NCBI GenBank assembly: GCA_947068385.1
Contig: CAMTBF010000113.1
Span: 1-9,237, forward strand
DNA length: 9,237 nucleotides
Direction of reading: 5' to 3'
Origin: an uncultured Lachnospiraceae bacterium
GTDB lineage: Bacteria > Bacillota > Clostridia > Lachnospirales > Lachnospiraceae
Positions 1-8,100 of the stretch are shown piece after piece; position 1 is the first letter of the stretch, and every line of letters starts with the position of its first letter. The position numbers and the translations under genes are program-made. Below the pieces are notes generated by a model, which did no database searches, was not told the origin of the DNA, and saw only the letters and a list, made by a program, of their open reading frames with translations.

Positions 1-537
1 CAGGAGCTTGACTATGACCCCGACGGCGTCTTGCATCTCCACGTACCAGAGGATGAAATTCACGCCCTTGGCGAAGTCGTCGCTGTAGATGACGTACTGC
101 TTCCACCGAAGTATGGTGTAATCCGCCTCCCAGATATACCAGGGCAGCAGGCCGATGTCGGCGAATTCGTTCACCTCGTTGCTGAACAGCCCCCTGTCCG
201 AGTAGACGTATTCCCTCACCTCACCGGTCAGGGCCAGGCTCTGGGATGTGGTATAGAAGGTATCGCCCTCCGCCAGCCCCTCCGCGAAGTTCTGCATCCG
301 CTTCTCCAGGGACTTCTCGTAGGTGGTGCTGAGGGTATCCACGTTCAGGCTCTCCTGCTGCGTCAGGACGGTATCCCTGCACAGGATGGCGTCCTGCACC
401 TGGAAGAGGATCTGGGGCGCGAAGAAAGCCGCCGCTATGAGCAGCGCCAGCACTGAAAAAATGGCCGCATAATACCGGATCTGTCTCCTCCGGTTCAGGC
501 CCCTCCTCTTTTGGAACGGTTTCCTCCTGTCTGCCAT
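1..537 (-). CDS. Single-pass membrane protein of the two-component operon, C-terminus cut off
   Basis: The first 179 residues are visible and the frame is still open at the left edge, so the protein is partial. The first 21 residues are strongly basic (KRR, NRRR). A single hydrophobic segment follows at about residues 22-40, which suggests an N-in, C-out anchored protein. The visible part outside the membrane is about 139 residues, polar and aromatic-rich, with a probable helix around residues 60-90. I recognise no domain or catalytic motif. The start is chosen because ATG at 537 follows a purine-rich GGAAGGGGG site and lies 27 bases after the kinase stop codon. As third gene after the regulator and kinase it may be an extracytoplasmic accessory, such as a signal sensor or kinase modulator, or simply a target gene. 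That role is inferred from position only. Confidence 0.8.
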   Translation of the reverse strand, partial: MADRRKPFQKRRGLNRRRQIRYYAAIFSVLALLIAAAFFAPQILFQVQDAILCRDTVLTQQESLNVDTLSTTYEKSLEKRMQNFAEGLAEGDTFYTTSQSLALTGEVREYVYSDRGLFSNEVNEFADIGLLPWYIWEADYTILRWKQYVIYSDDFAKGVNFILWYVEMQDAVGVIVKLL

Positions 538-564
538 GGCCGTATGGTTCCCCCTTCCCGAAAC

Positions 565-2004
565 TTATCTTCTTGGAAAAGTCACCTTGATGACTGTCCC
601 CTCCCCCAGCCTGCTGTCCACCACCATGGTCCCGTTGTGGAGCTGGATGATCTTCTGGCACAAGGCCATCCCGATGCCGGCGCCGCCTTCCTTCCTGGAA
701 CGGGACTTGTCCACCATGTAGAAGGCTTCCGTGATGCGGCTGATCTCCTCCGCCGGGATGCCCCTGCCGTTGTCCACCACCTTGATCTCGTAAAAGCCCT
801 TCAGGCAGGTGCCCTTCATGAGCATGAAGCTCTGCTCCCCCTTGTCCAGCGCCTTCACCGCATTGTCCATCAGATTGTACAGAAGGGACAGGAGCAGCTC
901 CGAGTCCCCCTGGATGACAGCCTTTTCCAGCTCCACCTTTCCCCGGACGCCCCGCTGCTTCCAGATCGGCCGCATGGTGATGCGCAGGTTCTGCTCCAGC
1001 TCCTTGGTGGGGATGGGGCGGAAGGTAAGGGGATTCTTGTCCATGCTCACCAGCTCCAGCAGCTTGTGGGACAGGCTCTCCAGGCGCTTGCCCTGGCTGT
1101 AGATGTAGAAATAGGCGTCGTGGCACTCCTCCTCCGAGAGCTTCAGGGAGTTGAGCATGTCCGCGTAGCCTATGATGGAAGTCAATGGCGTCTTCAATTC
1201 GTGGGCAAAGGCGGCGGTGAAATCCTCCTTCTGCTTGGCCTCCAGTATCTTCACCTGCATCTCCTCCACCAGGCGGTCGGCCATGCGGTTGAAGTCCCGG
1301 GCCAGGGCTCCGATCTCATCGCCGCTTTTGTTCTGGGAGCGCAGGGTGTAGTCCCCGTCGGCGATCCTGCTGGCCAGCCTTCCCAGGCTGCGGATCGGCC
1401 TCGTGATATAGCGGGACAGGAAATAGATGCTGACGCCGCCTGCGGACAGCAGGCACAGAAGCGCGATGCGGTATCGGGACAGGAGGTTCCCCCTGGCGCT
1501 GTAGGTGTCCGTCAGCTCCCTGCACATGCCCAGGTACACATCGTTATCAGAGACGCCGGACTTCGTGATTGCGAACATGTAATAGCTGCCTTCGATCTGC
1601 CGGATGCCCATGTTGCGGATGCTGCCGTCAGCGTCGTCCGAGGCCTCCAGATTCGCTATCAGGCCCTCCACCTCCTCCATGAAGCCCATGTTCTCCAGAT
1701 ATTCGCCCCCGTAGAAGCGCGTGCCGTCCTCCCGTATCACGAACATGTGCCGCCCGTCCCGCTCCACGCTGCCCGCGATGCTGTTCACCGTCCTGCTGAT
1801 GGCATAGTCCTCCCCGAATTCCTCCGTGGACTGGTAGCCCATCTCAAAGAGGAAGAGGAAGGTGCGGCTGTCGTTGTTGCCCTGTTCGATCTCCTTGTCC
1901 AGAAGCTGGGAGAAATCCGAGGAGAGCATCCAGGTGCCGAACACCGCGAACATCACTGTCAGAAGCGCAGTCATGGCCAGAAACAGTTTATCAGCGAATC
2001 TCAT
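565..2004 (-). CDS. Sensor histidine kinase (HAMP, HisKA, HATPase)
   Basis: This is a 479-residue membrane sensor kinase that should autophosphorylate and pass phosphate to the response regulator encoded just upstream. The first membrane segment is at about residues 6-27 and the second at about 179-199, enclosing an extracytoplasmic sensor of roughly 150 residues with no recognised ligand. A HAMP linker follows (about 198-250, with SRYITRPI and GDEIGAL). The HisKA phospho-acceptor is His268 in FAHELKTPLTSIIGY. The ATPase domain shows the N box (NLMDNAVK, about 377-384), G1 (DNGRG, 411-415) and G2 (GGAGIG, 440-445), so it appears catalytically intact. A start at 2082 is open but would overlap the regulator gene by 65 bases. 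ATG at 2004 has an AGGGG site, leaves a 13-base gap and places the membrane segment at the N-terminus, so it is preferred. The stimulus is unknown. Confidence 0.93.
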   Translation of the reverse strand: MRFADKLFLAMTALLTVMFAVFGTWMLSSDFSQLLDKEIEQGNNDSRTFLFLFEMGYQSTEEFGEDYAISRTVNSIAGSVERDGRHMFVIREDGTRFYGGEYLENMGFMEEVEGLIANLEASDDADGSIRNMGIRQIEGSYYMFAITKSGVSDNDVYLGMCRELTDTYSARGNLLSRYRIALLCLLSAGGVSIYFLSRYITRPIRSLGRLASRIADGDYTLRSQNKSGDEIGALARDFNRMADRLVEEMQVKILEAKQKEDFTAAFAHELKTPLTSIIGYADMLNSLKLSEEECHDAYFYIYSQGKRLESLSHKLLELVSMDKNPLTFRPIPTKELEQNLRITMRPIWKQRGVRGKVELEKAVIQGDSELLLSLLYNLMDNAVKALDKGEQSFMLMKGTCLKGFYEIKVVDNGRGIPAEEISRITEAFYMVDKSRSRKEGGAGIGMALCQKIIQLHNGTMVVDSRLGEGTVIKVTFPRR

Positions 2005-2017
2005 GTATCCCAAACCC

Positions 2018-2689
2018 CTACTTCGTAATTTTTTCCTCTCCCTCCAGACGGTATCCCACTTTGTAGACAGCCGCGATCTCATTGTCCCAGTTCAGCTTCT
2101 TCTTCAGCCTCTGGATGTGGAGGTCCACTGTCCTGCTCTGGCCCATGTACTCGCCCCCCCATATGTTCTCATAGATGGTCTCCCTGTACAGGGCGATGTT
2201 GCGGTTCCTGGCCAGCAGCAGCAAAAGCTCGAACTCCTTCATGGTCAGCATCACGGGCTCCCCGTTCTGGGTCACCGACCGGGAGGCCGTGTCGATCACC
2301 ACGTCGAATACGGTGAGGAGCGTCTCCGTCTTGTGGTACCGGCGCAGCACGGCCTCCACCCTGGCCAGGAGCTCCACGATTTCAAAGGGCTTGGTCAGAT
2401 AGTCGTCGGCTCCCATCTTCAGCCCCTTCACCTTGTTCTCCGTGCTTCCCAGGGCCGTCAGGAAGATGACGGGCAGCTCCAGGCTCCTGGCGTACTCCAT
2501 CAGCTCATAGCCGTTGATGCCCGGCAGCATCACGTCCAGCAGCACCAGGTCGAACTTCTCGGTGTCCATCAGGTCGGCGGCCTTCTCCCCGTCCGGTGCC
2601 CAGACGCAGGAATATCCCGCCCTGCGCAGGTTCATTTTGATCAGGTTGGCGATGGGCTCTTCGTCCTCCGCTATCAGTATCTTCAGCAT
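2018..2689 (-). CDS. OmpR/PhoB-family response regulator
   Basis: This 223-residue regulator has the usual family length. Its receiver domain (about residues 1-115) carries the acidic pocket Glu8-Asp9, the phosphorylation site Asp52 in LLDVMLPG, the switch residue Thr78 and the conserved Lys100 in LTKP. A winged-helix DNA-binding domain occupies about residues 128-217, including TMKEFELLLLLA, SRTVDLHIQRLKKKL and the closing VGYRLE. It should be a DNA-binding output partner of the kinase 13 bases downstream. The start at 2689 is supported by a GAGGGGA ribosome binding site and by the receiver domain beginning at once (MLKILIAEDE). The target genes are not evident. The leader ahead of it has a direct repeat that could serve autoregulation. 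All key residues are present. Confidence 0.96.
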   Translation of the reverse strand: MLKILIAEDEEPIANLIKMNLRRAGYSCVWAPDGEKAADLMDTEKFDLVLLDVMLPGINGYELMEYARSLELPVIFLTALGSTENKVKGLKMGADDYLTKPFEIVELLARVEAVLRRYHKTETLLTVFDVVIDTASRSVTQNGEPVMLTMKEFELLLLLARNRNIALYRETIYENIWGGEYMGQSRTVDLHIQRLKKKLNWDNEIAAVYKVGYRLEGEEKITK

Positions 2690-2711
2690 AATATCCCCTC
2701 ATCTCTGTATG

Positions 2712-2733
2712 TGCAGTCTATATGATGCAGTCT
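2712..2733. repeat. 8-bp direct repeat in the regulator leader
   Basis: TGCAGTCT occurs exactly at 2712-2719 and again at 2726-2733, a 14-bp offset with a 6-bp gap. It lies between the CmpB-like gene and the response regulator, 23-44 bases upstream of the regulator start. OmpR/PhoB-family regulators usually bind tandem direct repeats, typically spaced about one helical turn, so this could be an autoregulatory site. The 14-bp spacing is not the classic 10-11 bp, and chance is possible. Confidence 0.35.
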
Positions 2734-2748
2734 TACCTATTATGTAAA
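2720..2748 (-). promoter_or_regulatory. Weak candidate promoter for the two-component operon
   Basis: Read on the minus strand, TTTACA (2743-2748) matches five of six bases of the -35 consensus. The hexamer 17 bp downstream, TCATAT (2720-2725), is a poor -10, and TATAGA (2717-2722) fits better but at 20 bp. No terminator is visible after the CmpB-like gene, so the regulator operon may also be reached by read-through from the promoter near 3404-3433. Confidence 0.3.
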
Positions 2749-2790
2749 GACAGAAATGTATCTTCTTTGTATCCTGACGGGAAGCGGCCG

Positions 2791-3360
2791 TTACCTGTGG
2801 GCCTTGAAGACCAGCCTCAGCTCATCTCCCGCCTGGCTTTTCCGGTAGGCCCAGGCCCTTCTCGCGGAGGCGGCCAGATCCACCACGAAGGCAATGCTGA
2901 ATATGGCGGTGATGGCGATCCTCATCTCCATGGGGATCCCGCCGATCACGCCCTCCACCATGGGCTGCGCCCCGCGGAACACCACGATGGCCCCAAAGCC
3001 GAACAGCACGGCGTTCCTCAGGCAGACCCTCCCCTTGATGTTGAAGCGCATATGGGAATAGTCCCACCATTTGGAGCGGAACAGCCTTTCCAATATCCCG
3101 CCCACGATGTACTCCACCACGGAGCAGAATATCATGCCGAACACGAACAGCCCCGCATAGGAATCCTTCACGCTGCCCAACGCCACGGATCCGGCCGCCA
3201 TCCCCACGCCGTAGATAGGACAGAACGGCATGTGCAGGAACCCCCTGTTCTGAAATTCCCCCGCTTCGATGCGCATATCGATGCACTCCACCAGCCAACC
3301 GGCAAACCCCCAGAAAACGAATATCAAAAACAGCTCATAAAAACCATATTCCAACGACAT
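2791..3360 (-). CDS. CmpB-like membrane protein (putative ABC-transporter type IV family)
   Basis: This is a 189-residue integral membrane protein with about four or five hydrophobic segments (roughly 7-24, 50-62, 69-91, 115-130 and 146-165). It matches the Firmicutes PF06541-type family, often labelled putative ABC transporter permease. The hallmark motifs are NRGFLHMPFCPIYGVG (about 38-53), WWDYSH (98-103) and NIKGRVCL (107-114). No ATPase or binding protein is nearby, so transport is not shown and the biochemical role of the family is poorly known. A start at 3405 is open and would add 15 basic residues. ATG at 3360 is preferred because AGGA lies 5 bases before it and because the earlier start would fall inside the candidate -10 box. 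The gene lies in the same direction as the two-component operon, 101 bases before the regulator. Confidence 0.88.
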   Translation of the reverse strand: MSLEYGFYELFLIFVFWGFAGWLVECIDMRIEAGEFQNRGFLHMPFCPIYGVGMAAGSVALGSVKDSYAGLFVFGMIFCSVVEYIVGGILERLFRSKWWDYSHMRFNIKGRVCLRNAVLFGFGAIVVFRGAQPMVEGVIGGIPMEMRIAITAIFSIAFVVDLAASARRAWAYRKSQAGDELRLVFKAHR

Positions 3361-3403
3361 TTTTGTCCTGCTCCCCTCTCCCAGAATGCTTTTTCTGCCT
3401 TTC

Positions 3404-3433
3404 ATTCTATCATATTCCGCAGGAACATGCCAT
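3404..3433 (-). promoter_or_regulatory. Candidate leftward promoter for the CmpB-like gene
   Basis: On the minus strand, ATGGCA (3428-3433) is followed after 18 bp by TAGAAT (3404-3409), four and five matches to the -35 and -10 consensus. It lies 44-73 bases upstream of the chosen start. AT-rich DNA immediately upstream (3431-3457) could act as an UP-type element. It is divergent from the symporter promoter. Confidence 0.45.
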
Positions 3434-3456
3434 TTTATTTTTTATAAAAGAAATAT

Positions 3457-3485
3457 TTGCATAATCTTCCAAACTGTGCTATAGT
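3457..3485 (+). promoter_or_regulatory. Promoter of the symporter gene (sigma-70 type)
   Basis: TTGCAT (3457-3462) and TATAGT (3480-3485) are separated by 17 bp, close to consensus in both boxes and in spacing. AT-rich DNA lies upstream. Transcription would start near 3492, giving a leader of about 36 bases. The -10 box overlaps an inverted repeat, which suggests control by a repressor. Confidence 0.7.
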
Positions 3486-3496
3486 TGCTTTAGCAC
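3476..3496. promoter_or_regulatory. Dyad overlapping the -10 box: candidate repressor operator
   Basis: Arms GTGCTA (3476-3481) and TAGCAC (3491-3496) are perfect reverse complements. The inner AG (3483-3484) pairs with CT (3488-3489), so 8 of 10 position pairs around the centre at 3486 are complementary. The site covers the -10 box and the expected transcription start, the usual place for a dimeric repressor. It would sit only partly inside the transcript, so an RNA hairpin role is unlikely. No regulator gene of the LacI or GntR type is visible in the window. Confidence 0.5.
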
Positions 3497-3510
3497 TTTA
3501 AACTGACAAA

Positions 3511-3531
3511 GGAGAGAGCATGAAACTATGA
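3511..3531 (+). promoter_or_regulatory. Symporter ribosome binding site with duplicated start-codon motif
   Basis: GGAGAGAG (3511-3518) is the ribosome binding site. ATGAAACT then occurs twice in tandem, at 3520-3527 and 3528-3535. The first ATG is only 1 base from the site and opens a three-codon frame (Met-Lys-Leu) whose TGA (3529-3531) overlaps the second ATG. The second ATG, 9 bases from the site, opens the full symporter frame and is the real start. Confidence 0.6.
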
Positions 3532-5060
3532 AACTTATCTTACTGATACTCTATTTCGCGGTGCTGATCGCCATCGGCCTCTACTGCCGCAAGCACGCCA
3601 CGGACGTCAACGGCTTCGTCCTGGGAGGGCGCTCCGTAGGGCCCTGGCTGACAGCCTTCGCCTACGGCACCTCCTATTTCTCTGCCGTGGTCTTCGTGGG
3701 CTACGCCGGACAGTTCGGCTGGAAGTACGGCATCGCCGCCACATGGGCGGGCATCGGGAACGCCATCATCGGATCGCTGCTGGCCTGGGTGGTGCTGGGC
3801 CGCAGGACCCGCATCATGACCCAGCACCTGGACTCCGCCACCATGCCCCAGTTCTTCGGGGAGCGCTTCGGCAGCCGTCCCCTGAAGATCGGCGCGTCCG
3901 TCATCATCTTCATCTTCCTGATCCCCTACACAGCGTCCCTGTACAACGGCCTCTCCCGGCTGTTCGGCATGGCGTTCAACATCGACTATTCCGTCTGCAT
4001 CATCCTGATGGCCGTGCTGACGGCCGTCTATGTCATCGCCGGAGGGTACATGGCCACGGCCATCAATGACTTCATCCAGGGAATCATCATGCTGTTCGGC
4101 ATCAGCACGATCATCGCTGCCGTGCTGAAGAGCAAGGGCGGCTTCATGGCGGCCCTGGACGGCCTGGCCAGGATCACGGACGAGACCGTCTCCACGGCCC
4201 CGGGCACCTTCGCGTCCTTCTTCGGCCCGGATCCCCTGAACCTCCTGTTCGTGGTCATCCTCACCTCCCTGGGCACCTGGGGGCTGCCCCAGATGGTGCA
4301 GAAGTTCTACGCCATCAAGAACGAGGAGTCCATCAAGAAGGGGACGATCATCTCCACCCTGTTCGCGCTGGTGGTGGCAGGGGGCTGCTATTTCCTGGGA
4401 GGCTTCGGCAGGCTGTTCTCAGACCAGATCGACGTGGCGGCAAACGGATTCGACTCCATCATCCCCACCATGCTCTCGGGCCTGTCGCCCCTGCTGATCG
4501 CCCTGGTGGTGATTTTGGTGCTGTCCGCCTCGATGTCAACCCTGTCTTCCCTGGTCATGGCCTCCAGCTCTACCCTGACCATCGATTTCCTGAAGGAGGT
4601 CTGCTTCAAGAAGATGGACGACAAGAAGCAGGTGCTCTCCATGCGGATACTGATCGTGGTGTTCATCGCCATCTCGTCCATACTGGCCCTGATCCAGTAC
4701 AAGAGCTCCGTGACCTTCATCGCCCAGCTGATGGGCGTGTCATGGGGAGCGCTGGCCGGTTCCTTCCTGGCGCCGTTCCTCTATGCCCTGTACTCCAAGC
4801 GGGTGACGAAGGCCTCCTGCTGGGTATGCTTCCTCTTCAGCTCCGCGCTGATGGTAGCCAATATCTTCTTCCGCAGCTCCTTCCCGGCGATCATGCAGTC
4901 CCCTATCAACTGCGGCGCCATCGCCATGCTGGCGGGGCTGGTGATCGTGCCCGTGGTGAGCCTGTTCACGCCGAAGCCGGATAAAAAGCTGGTGGACAAT
5001 GCCTTTGCCTGCTATGAGAAAAAGACGGAGGTGGCCCAGAAGACGGCGCTCGGAAAATAG
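3528..5060 (+). CDS. Sodium:solute symporter (SSS family)
   Basis: This 510-residue inner-membrane protein has about 13 hydrophobic helices and the usual length for the SSS family, which uses the sodium gradient to import sugars, sialic acid, proline or carboxylates. Family features include the N-terminal helix followed by FVLGGRSVGPW (about 30-40), GQFGWKYG (61-68), AGGYMATAINDFIQG (171-185), WGLPQMVQKFYAIKN (251-265) and SASMSTLSS (333-341). In the last, Ser337 and Thr338 fit the sodium-binding Ser-Thr pair known from PutP. The C-terminal tail is cytosolic and lysine-rich. The substrate cannot be read from the sequence. The gene is monocistronic, with its own promoter and a strong terminator, and it is convergent with the glycosidase gene. 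It may be functionally unrelated to the genes on its right, or it may import their substrate. Confidence 0.93.
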   Translation: MKLILLILYFAVLIAIGLYCRKHATDVNGFVLGGRSVGPWLTAFAYGTSYFSAVVFVGYAGQFGWKYGIAATWAGIGNAIIGSLLAWVVLGRRTRIMTQHLDSATMPQFFGERFGSRPLKIGASVIIFIFLIPYTASLYNGLSRLFGMAFNIDYSVCIILMAVLTAVYVIAGGYMATAINDFIQGIIMLFGISTIIAAVLKSKGGFMAALDGLARITDETVSTAPGTFASFFGPDPLNLLFVVILTSLGTWGLPQMVQKFYAIKNEESIKKGTIISTLFALVVAGGCYFLGGFGRLFSDQIDVAANGFDSIIPTMLSGLSPLLIALVVILVLSASMSTLSSLVMASSSTLTIDFLKEVCFKKMDDKKQVLSMRILIVVFIAISSILALIQYKSSVTFIAQLMGVSWGALAGSFLAPFLYALYSKRVTKASCWVCFLFSSALMVANIFFRSSFPAIMQSPINCGAIAMLAGLVIVPVVSLFTPKPDKKLVDNAFACYEKKTEVAQKTALGK

Positions 5061-5103
5061 ATCCCAGCTTCAGACATCAGATTCAGAAATGGTGACAAAT
5101 CGC

Positions 5104-5150
5104 AAAAACGAACCCCTGGCATATGTGGCCTTGCCAGGGGTTCGTTTTTT
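5104..5150. terminator. Strong bidirectional intrinsic terminator
   Basis: An 18-bp perfect stem (5104-5121 with 5132-5149) closes a 10-base loop. The stem has a GC-rich core (CCCCTGGC) flanked by an A run on the left and six T residues on the right (5145-5150). It therefore works as a hairpin plus U tract on both strands. It serves the symporter gene from the left, 43 bases after its stop, and the glycosidase gene from the right, 8 bases after its stop. Confidence 0.95.
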
Positions 5151-5157
5151 ACTTATT

Positions 5158-8100
5158 CTATTCCGCGCTGATTTCTATACGGGGGCTGGTCAGGATGCCT
5201 GTCCTGGTCAGCTGGTACTCATAGGCCCAGGCTTCGCCCTCGGTTCGCCATGCATTGGGGCCGCACCAGTAGACATTTTCATTACAGTTGTGCAGCTGGC
5301 CGAAGGTGTTCCTTCTGTTGCCGTAGGCACGGAGCTCTATCATGTGGCTGCCCTTCTTCACCCGGCTGAAGCCGACACGGTAGGGACTCTTGAACAAATC
5401 CCTGCTCTCCTGTCCGTCCAGGATCACCTCGATCAGCGGATTGCGGAACTTGGGCACCTGCACGGTAAGCGCTCCGTCCTCCGGAAGCTCCACGGGAACC
5501 CGGTACACCAGGTTGCCGCCGTAGAAGGGCAGGCCCTGGGCGCAGATGTCCCCGAAGCCGATCTTCTCCGGAAGCGCGGTGATGACCGCCGTGCTGCCCT
5601 TCACGTCCACGCCGAACTCTCCCAGCAGGAACATGGCCTCCAGGTTCACGTTGGTATGGTAGGGGAGCCTGGCCTCCAGCACGTTCTCTCCCTTTTTCAG
5701 GCCGGGCAGGGCCACCTTGTGGAATTCCCTGTCCGTATAGTATCCGGTGACCGTATGCGAGATTTCCTCCCCGTTCCAGATCAGCTCCGTGATGGCCTCG
5801 TTCTCCAGGGCAAGCTCTACCCGCTCCATGGCTATCTCGGACAGAATGGTATAGCGCAGCGCCACCTTATGCTCGTAAGCGCGCTCCCCATAGATCCAGG
5901 GCTGGGCATACGCGTCCGCCCGCATGGGATAGCCTACCTCCGCGCGGAAGTTGTTGTCCAGGCGCAGGATCTCCTCCTTCTCCCTCCAGCCGCCGTCGTC
6001 CAGCTTATGCTCCGCCATATCCAGCACAAGCACATTGGGCTCCTCCAGCGCAAAGTCCACCAGCTCCGGCGTCGCAATGGGACGACGGCAGGCAGGCGCG
6101 CTGTCGGAAACGGATGCCTCGCTCTCCCCGGCGCATCCGGGCTTCAGGCAGTACAGGAAGGAATCCTGGGCATAGGAGGTCACCTCCCACTGGGTCCTGC
6201 CTGCAATATGCTGTACGGCTACAGGGGAAACGGTGCCCTCCATGGCATCATACAGCTCTGCCGTCCAGTCTCCGGGCACGCGGATCGTCCAGTATTCCGG
6301 GGCCACGTCGTCCACCTCGGCAGGCCGTTCGGAGTGCGCCAGGAACAGCCAGCGCATCTCCCCGTCCTGGCGCTGCTGGCTCAGCAGGTTGGCGGACTTC
6401 ATCCCTCTCCTGTCCTGTACGCCTACCGTGCGGTAAGGCTCCAGCGCCTGGAGGACGGCCTGTTTCGTGAAAGGCAGCACCGTTCCCGTCTCCGCCAGGG
6501 AATCGTCCCGCACAGGCAGGGCATCGATGTACCCCGGCACATGCCCCAGCCAGAAGATCCTGCCGCCCTTTTCCGCGAACTCTTTCAAACGGTCCGCCGT
6601 ATTTTTCCGAAGGGTCAGGCAGTCGGGCACCACTACCACATCATAGCGCATGGCGCCTACGCCGAAGCCCTCTCCGGCTCCATCGTCCGGCAGCTCCTCC
6701 AGCAGGGACTCGGAGATGAAGTCGAAATCCAGCAGCCCATAGAGCAGCCAGGAGGTAAGGTCGGAGAACGCCTTGTCCATCTCCTCCCGCTCCGCTCCGG
6801 TGGTCTCCTCATTGCCCCATTTCAGCCAATAGGACTCGATGGGATGTATGACGCCGATCTTCACGAAGGGCGTGCCCCTCACCAGCGCCGTATTGAGCCT
6901 GGAGAAGTAGTCCTCGATTCTTTTGTACTTCCGATACCAGGGGGACTGATAGCCGATGCAGGCGGGATAGTCCCGCTTGGCCTCGCCCTCCATGGACACC
7001 CATGTCAGATGATGGACGCGGATGGTGACGCCCAGGGCCGCCTGCCAGTCCCCGCCCAGCTTGTGGTTGCGGAAGTCGAAGTCCCAGTTGGTCACGCCGT
7101 AGAGCTCGCTCAGCATCCCCTCCCTGGCGTACTGGTGGACGGCGCTCTGGGCCTGCTTGGCCGTGGTCAGCTCCCTGCTGTCGCAGAGCATGTCGATGCC
7201 GGGCAGCTGGAAGCTTCGGTAGGAGCGCATGGCCTCCCCCAGGGCCGCGGTCTGGCTGCGCAGGGTGGGCTCCTCCATCATATGGCCGGTGAGGGCAAAG
7301 CCGTGGGCCTGGCACCAGTCCCCGATCTGATCCGCAAAGGCCCGGGAGAAGCGCTCCGCGATGTGGTCATGGTAATGATACCTGGTGACGGAGACGGGCT
7401 TCCCCTCCATCTCCCAGAACACCTCCGGCAGATGCTCCAGGAAGGACTCCCCGTAAGCGGCCCGGTAGCTGTCCTCGAAGTCATCCGTGTAGGGGATGAA
7501 CTGGGCCGATCTGTCCTCCGCCCTGCCCAGGCGGCTCTTGTGGACGAACTGTGGCTCGTCCGTGAAGATGGAGGGAATGTCCTTCCCGAAAGAATCCCCC
7601 AGCTTCCCGGCATATTTCTCGTGGACAGTGTCCAGGAAGAAAGCCATGGCCCTGGAATCCAGCGTATTCACATATGCCTGATTGTTGAACCATGCGCTGT
7701 CGCCGGACACCTCCAGGTAGGCGTACCAGGGCGCATAGCCCGCCGGAACCTCTTCGCCGTCAGAAATAGAACGGTAATCCGTCATGTTCCCCTGCTCGTT
7801 CAGCCGCACCCCGTAGCGCATCAGGAACTTCCTGTTATCGTTGCGGATGGCCCTGGCGGAGGAGATGGATTCCCCTCTGTCCTTCGGAAAGCCCTCTTCG
7901 ATGGGCTCCGGGGAGAATACCAGGCAGCGCTGCCTGTACTCCTCATGGCAGGTCACAAGGCCGCCGCCAAAGCCGGAGGGCCAGCGGTCCTCGTCATACA
8001 GCCAGGTCAGCATGCCCTTTTCCGCGAACCGGTCATGGGCAAAGGAGACCAGATCCAGGAATTCCTCGCTCATGAACGGAATGTTCATGCCCGTGCGGCT

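Noticed and set aside
221..1126. A 301-codon minus-strand frame overlapping the kinase and the partial membrane protein
   Set aside because: It is out of frame with both, rich in Gly, Pro, His and Arg, and has no ribosome binding site or domain.
511..2028. A 505-codon plus-strand open frame antisense to the histidine kinase
   Set aside because: It is a mirror of the kinase coding sequence with a His, Leu, Val and Gln-rich composition and no family motifs, whereas the minus-strand frame shows complete HAMP, HisKA and ATPase motifs.
2005..2082. Longer N-terminus for the histidine kinase, starting at 2082
   Set aside because: It would overlap the regulator gene by 65 bases and add 26 residues before the first membrane segment. 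ATG at 2004 has its own ribosome binding site just after the regulator stop.
3361..3405. Longer N-terminus for the CmpB-like protein, starting at 3405
   Set aside because: The added 15 residues are basic and unlike the family start, the ATG lies within the candidate -10 box, and ATG at 3360 has a well-placed AGGA site.
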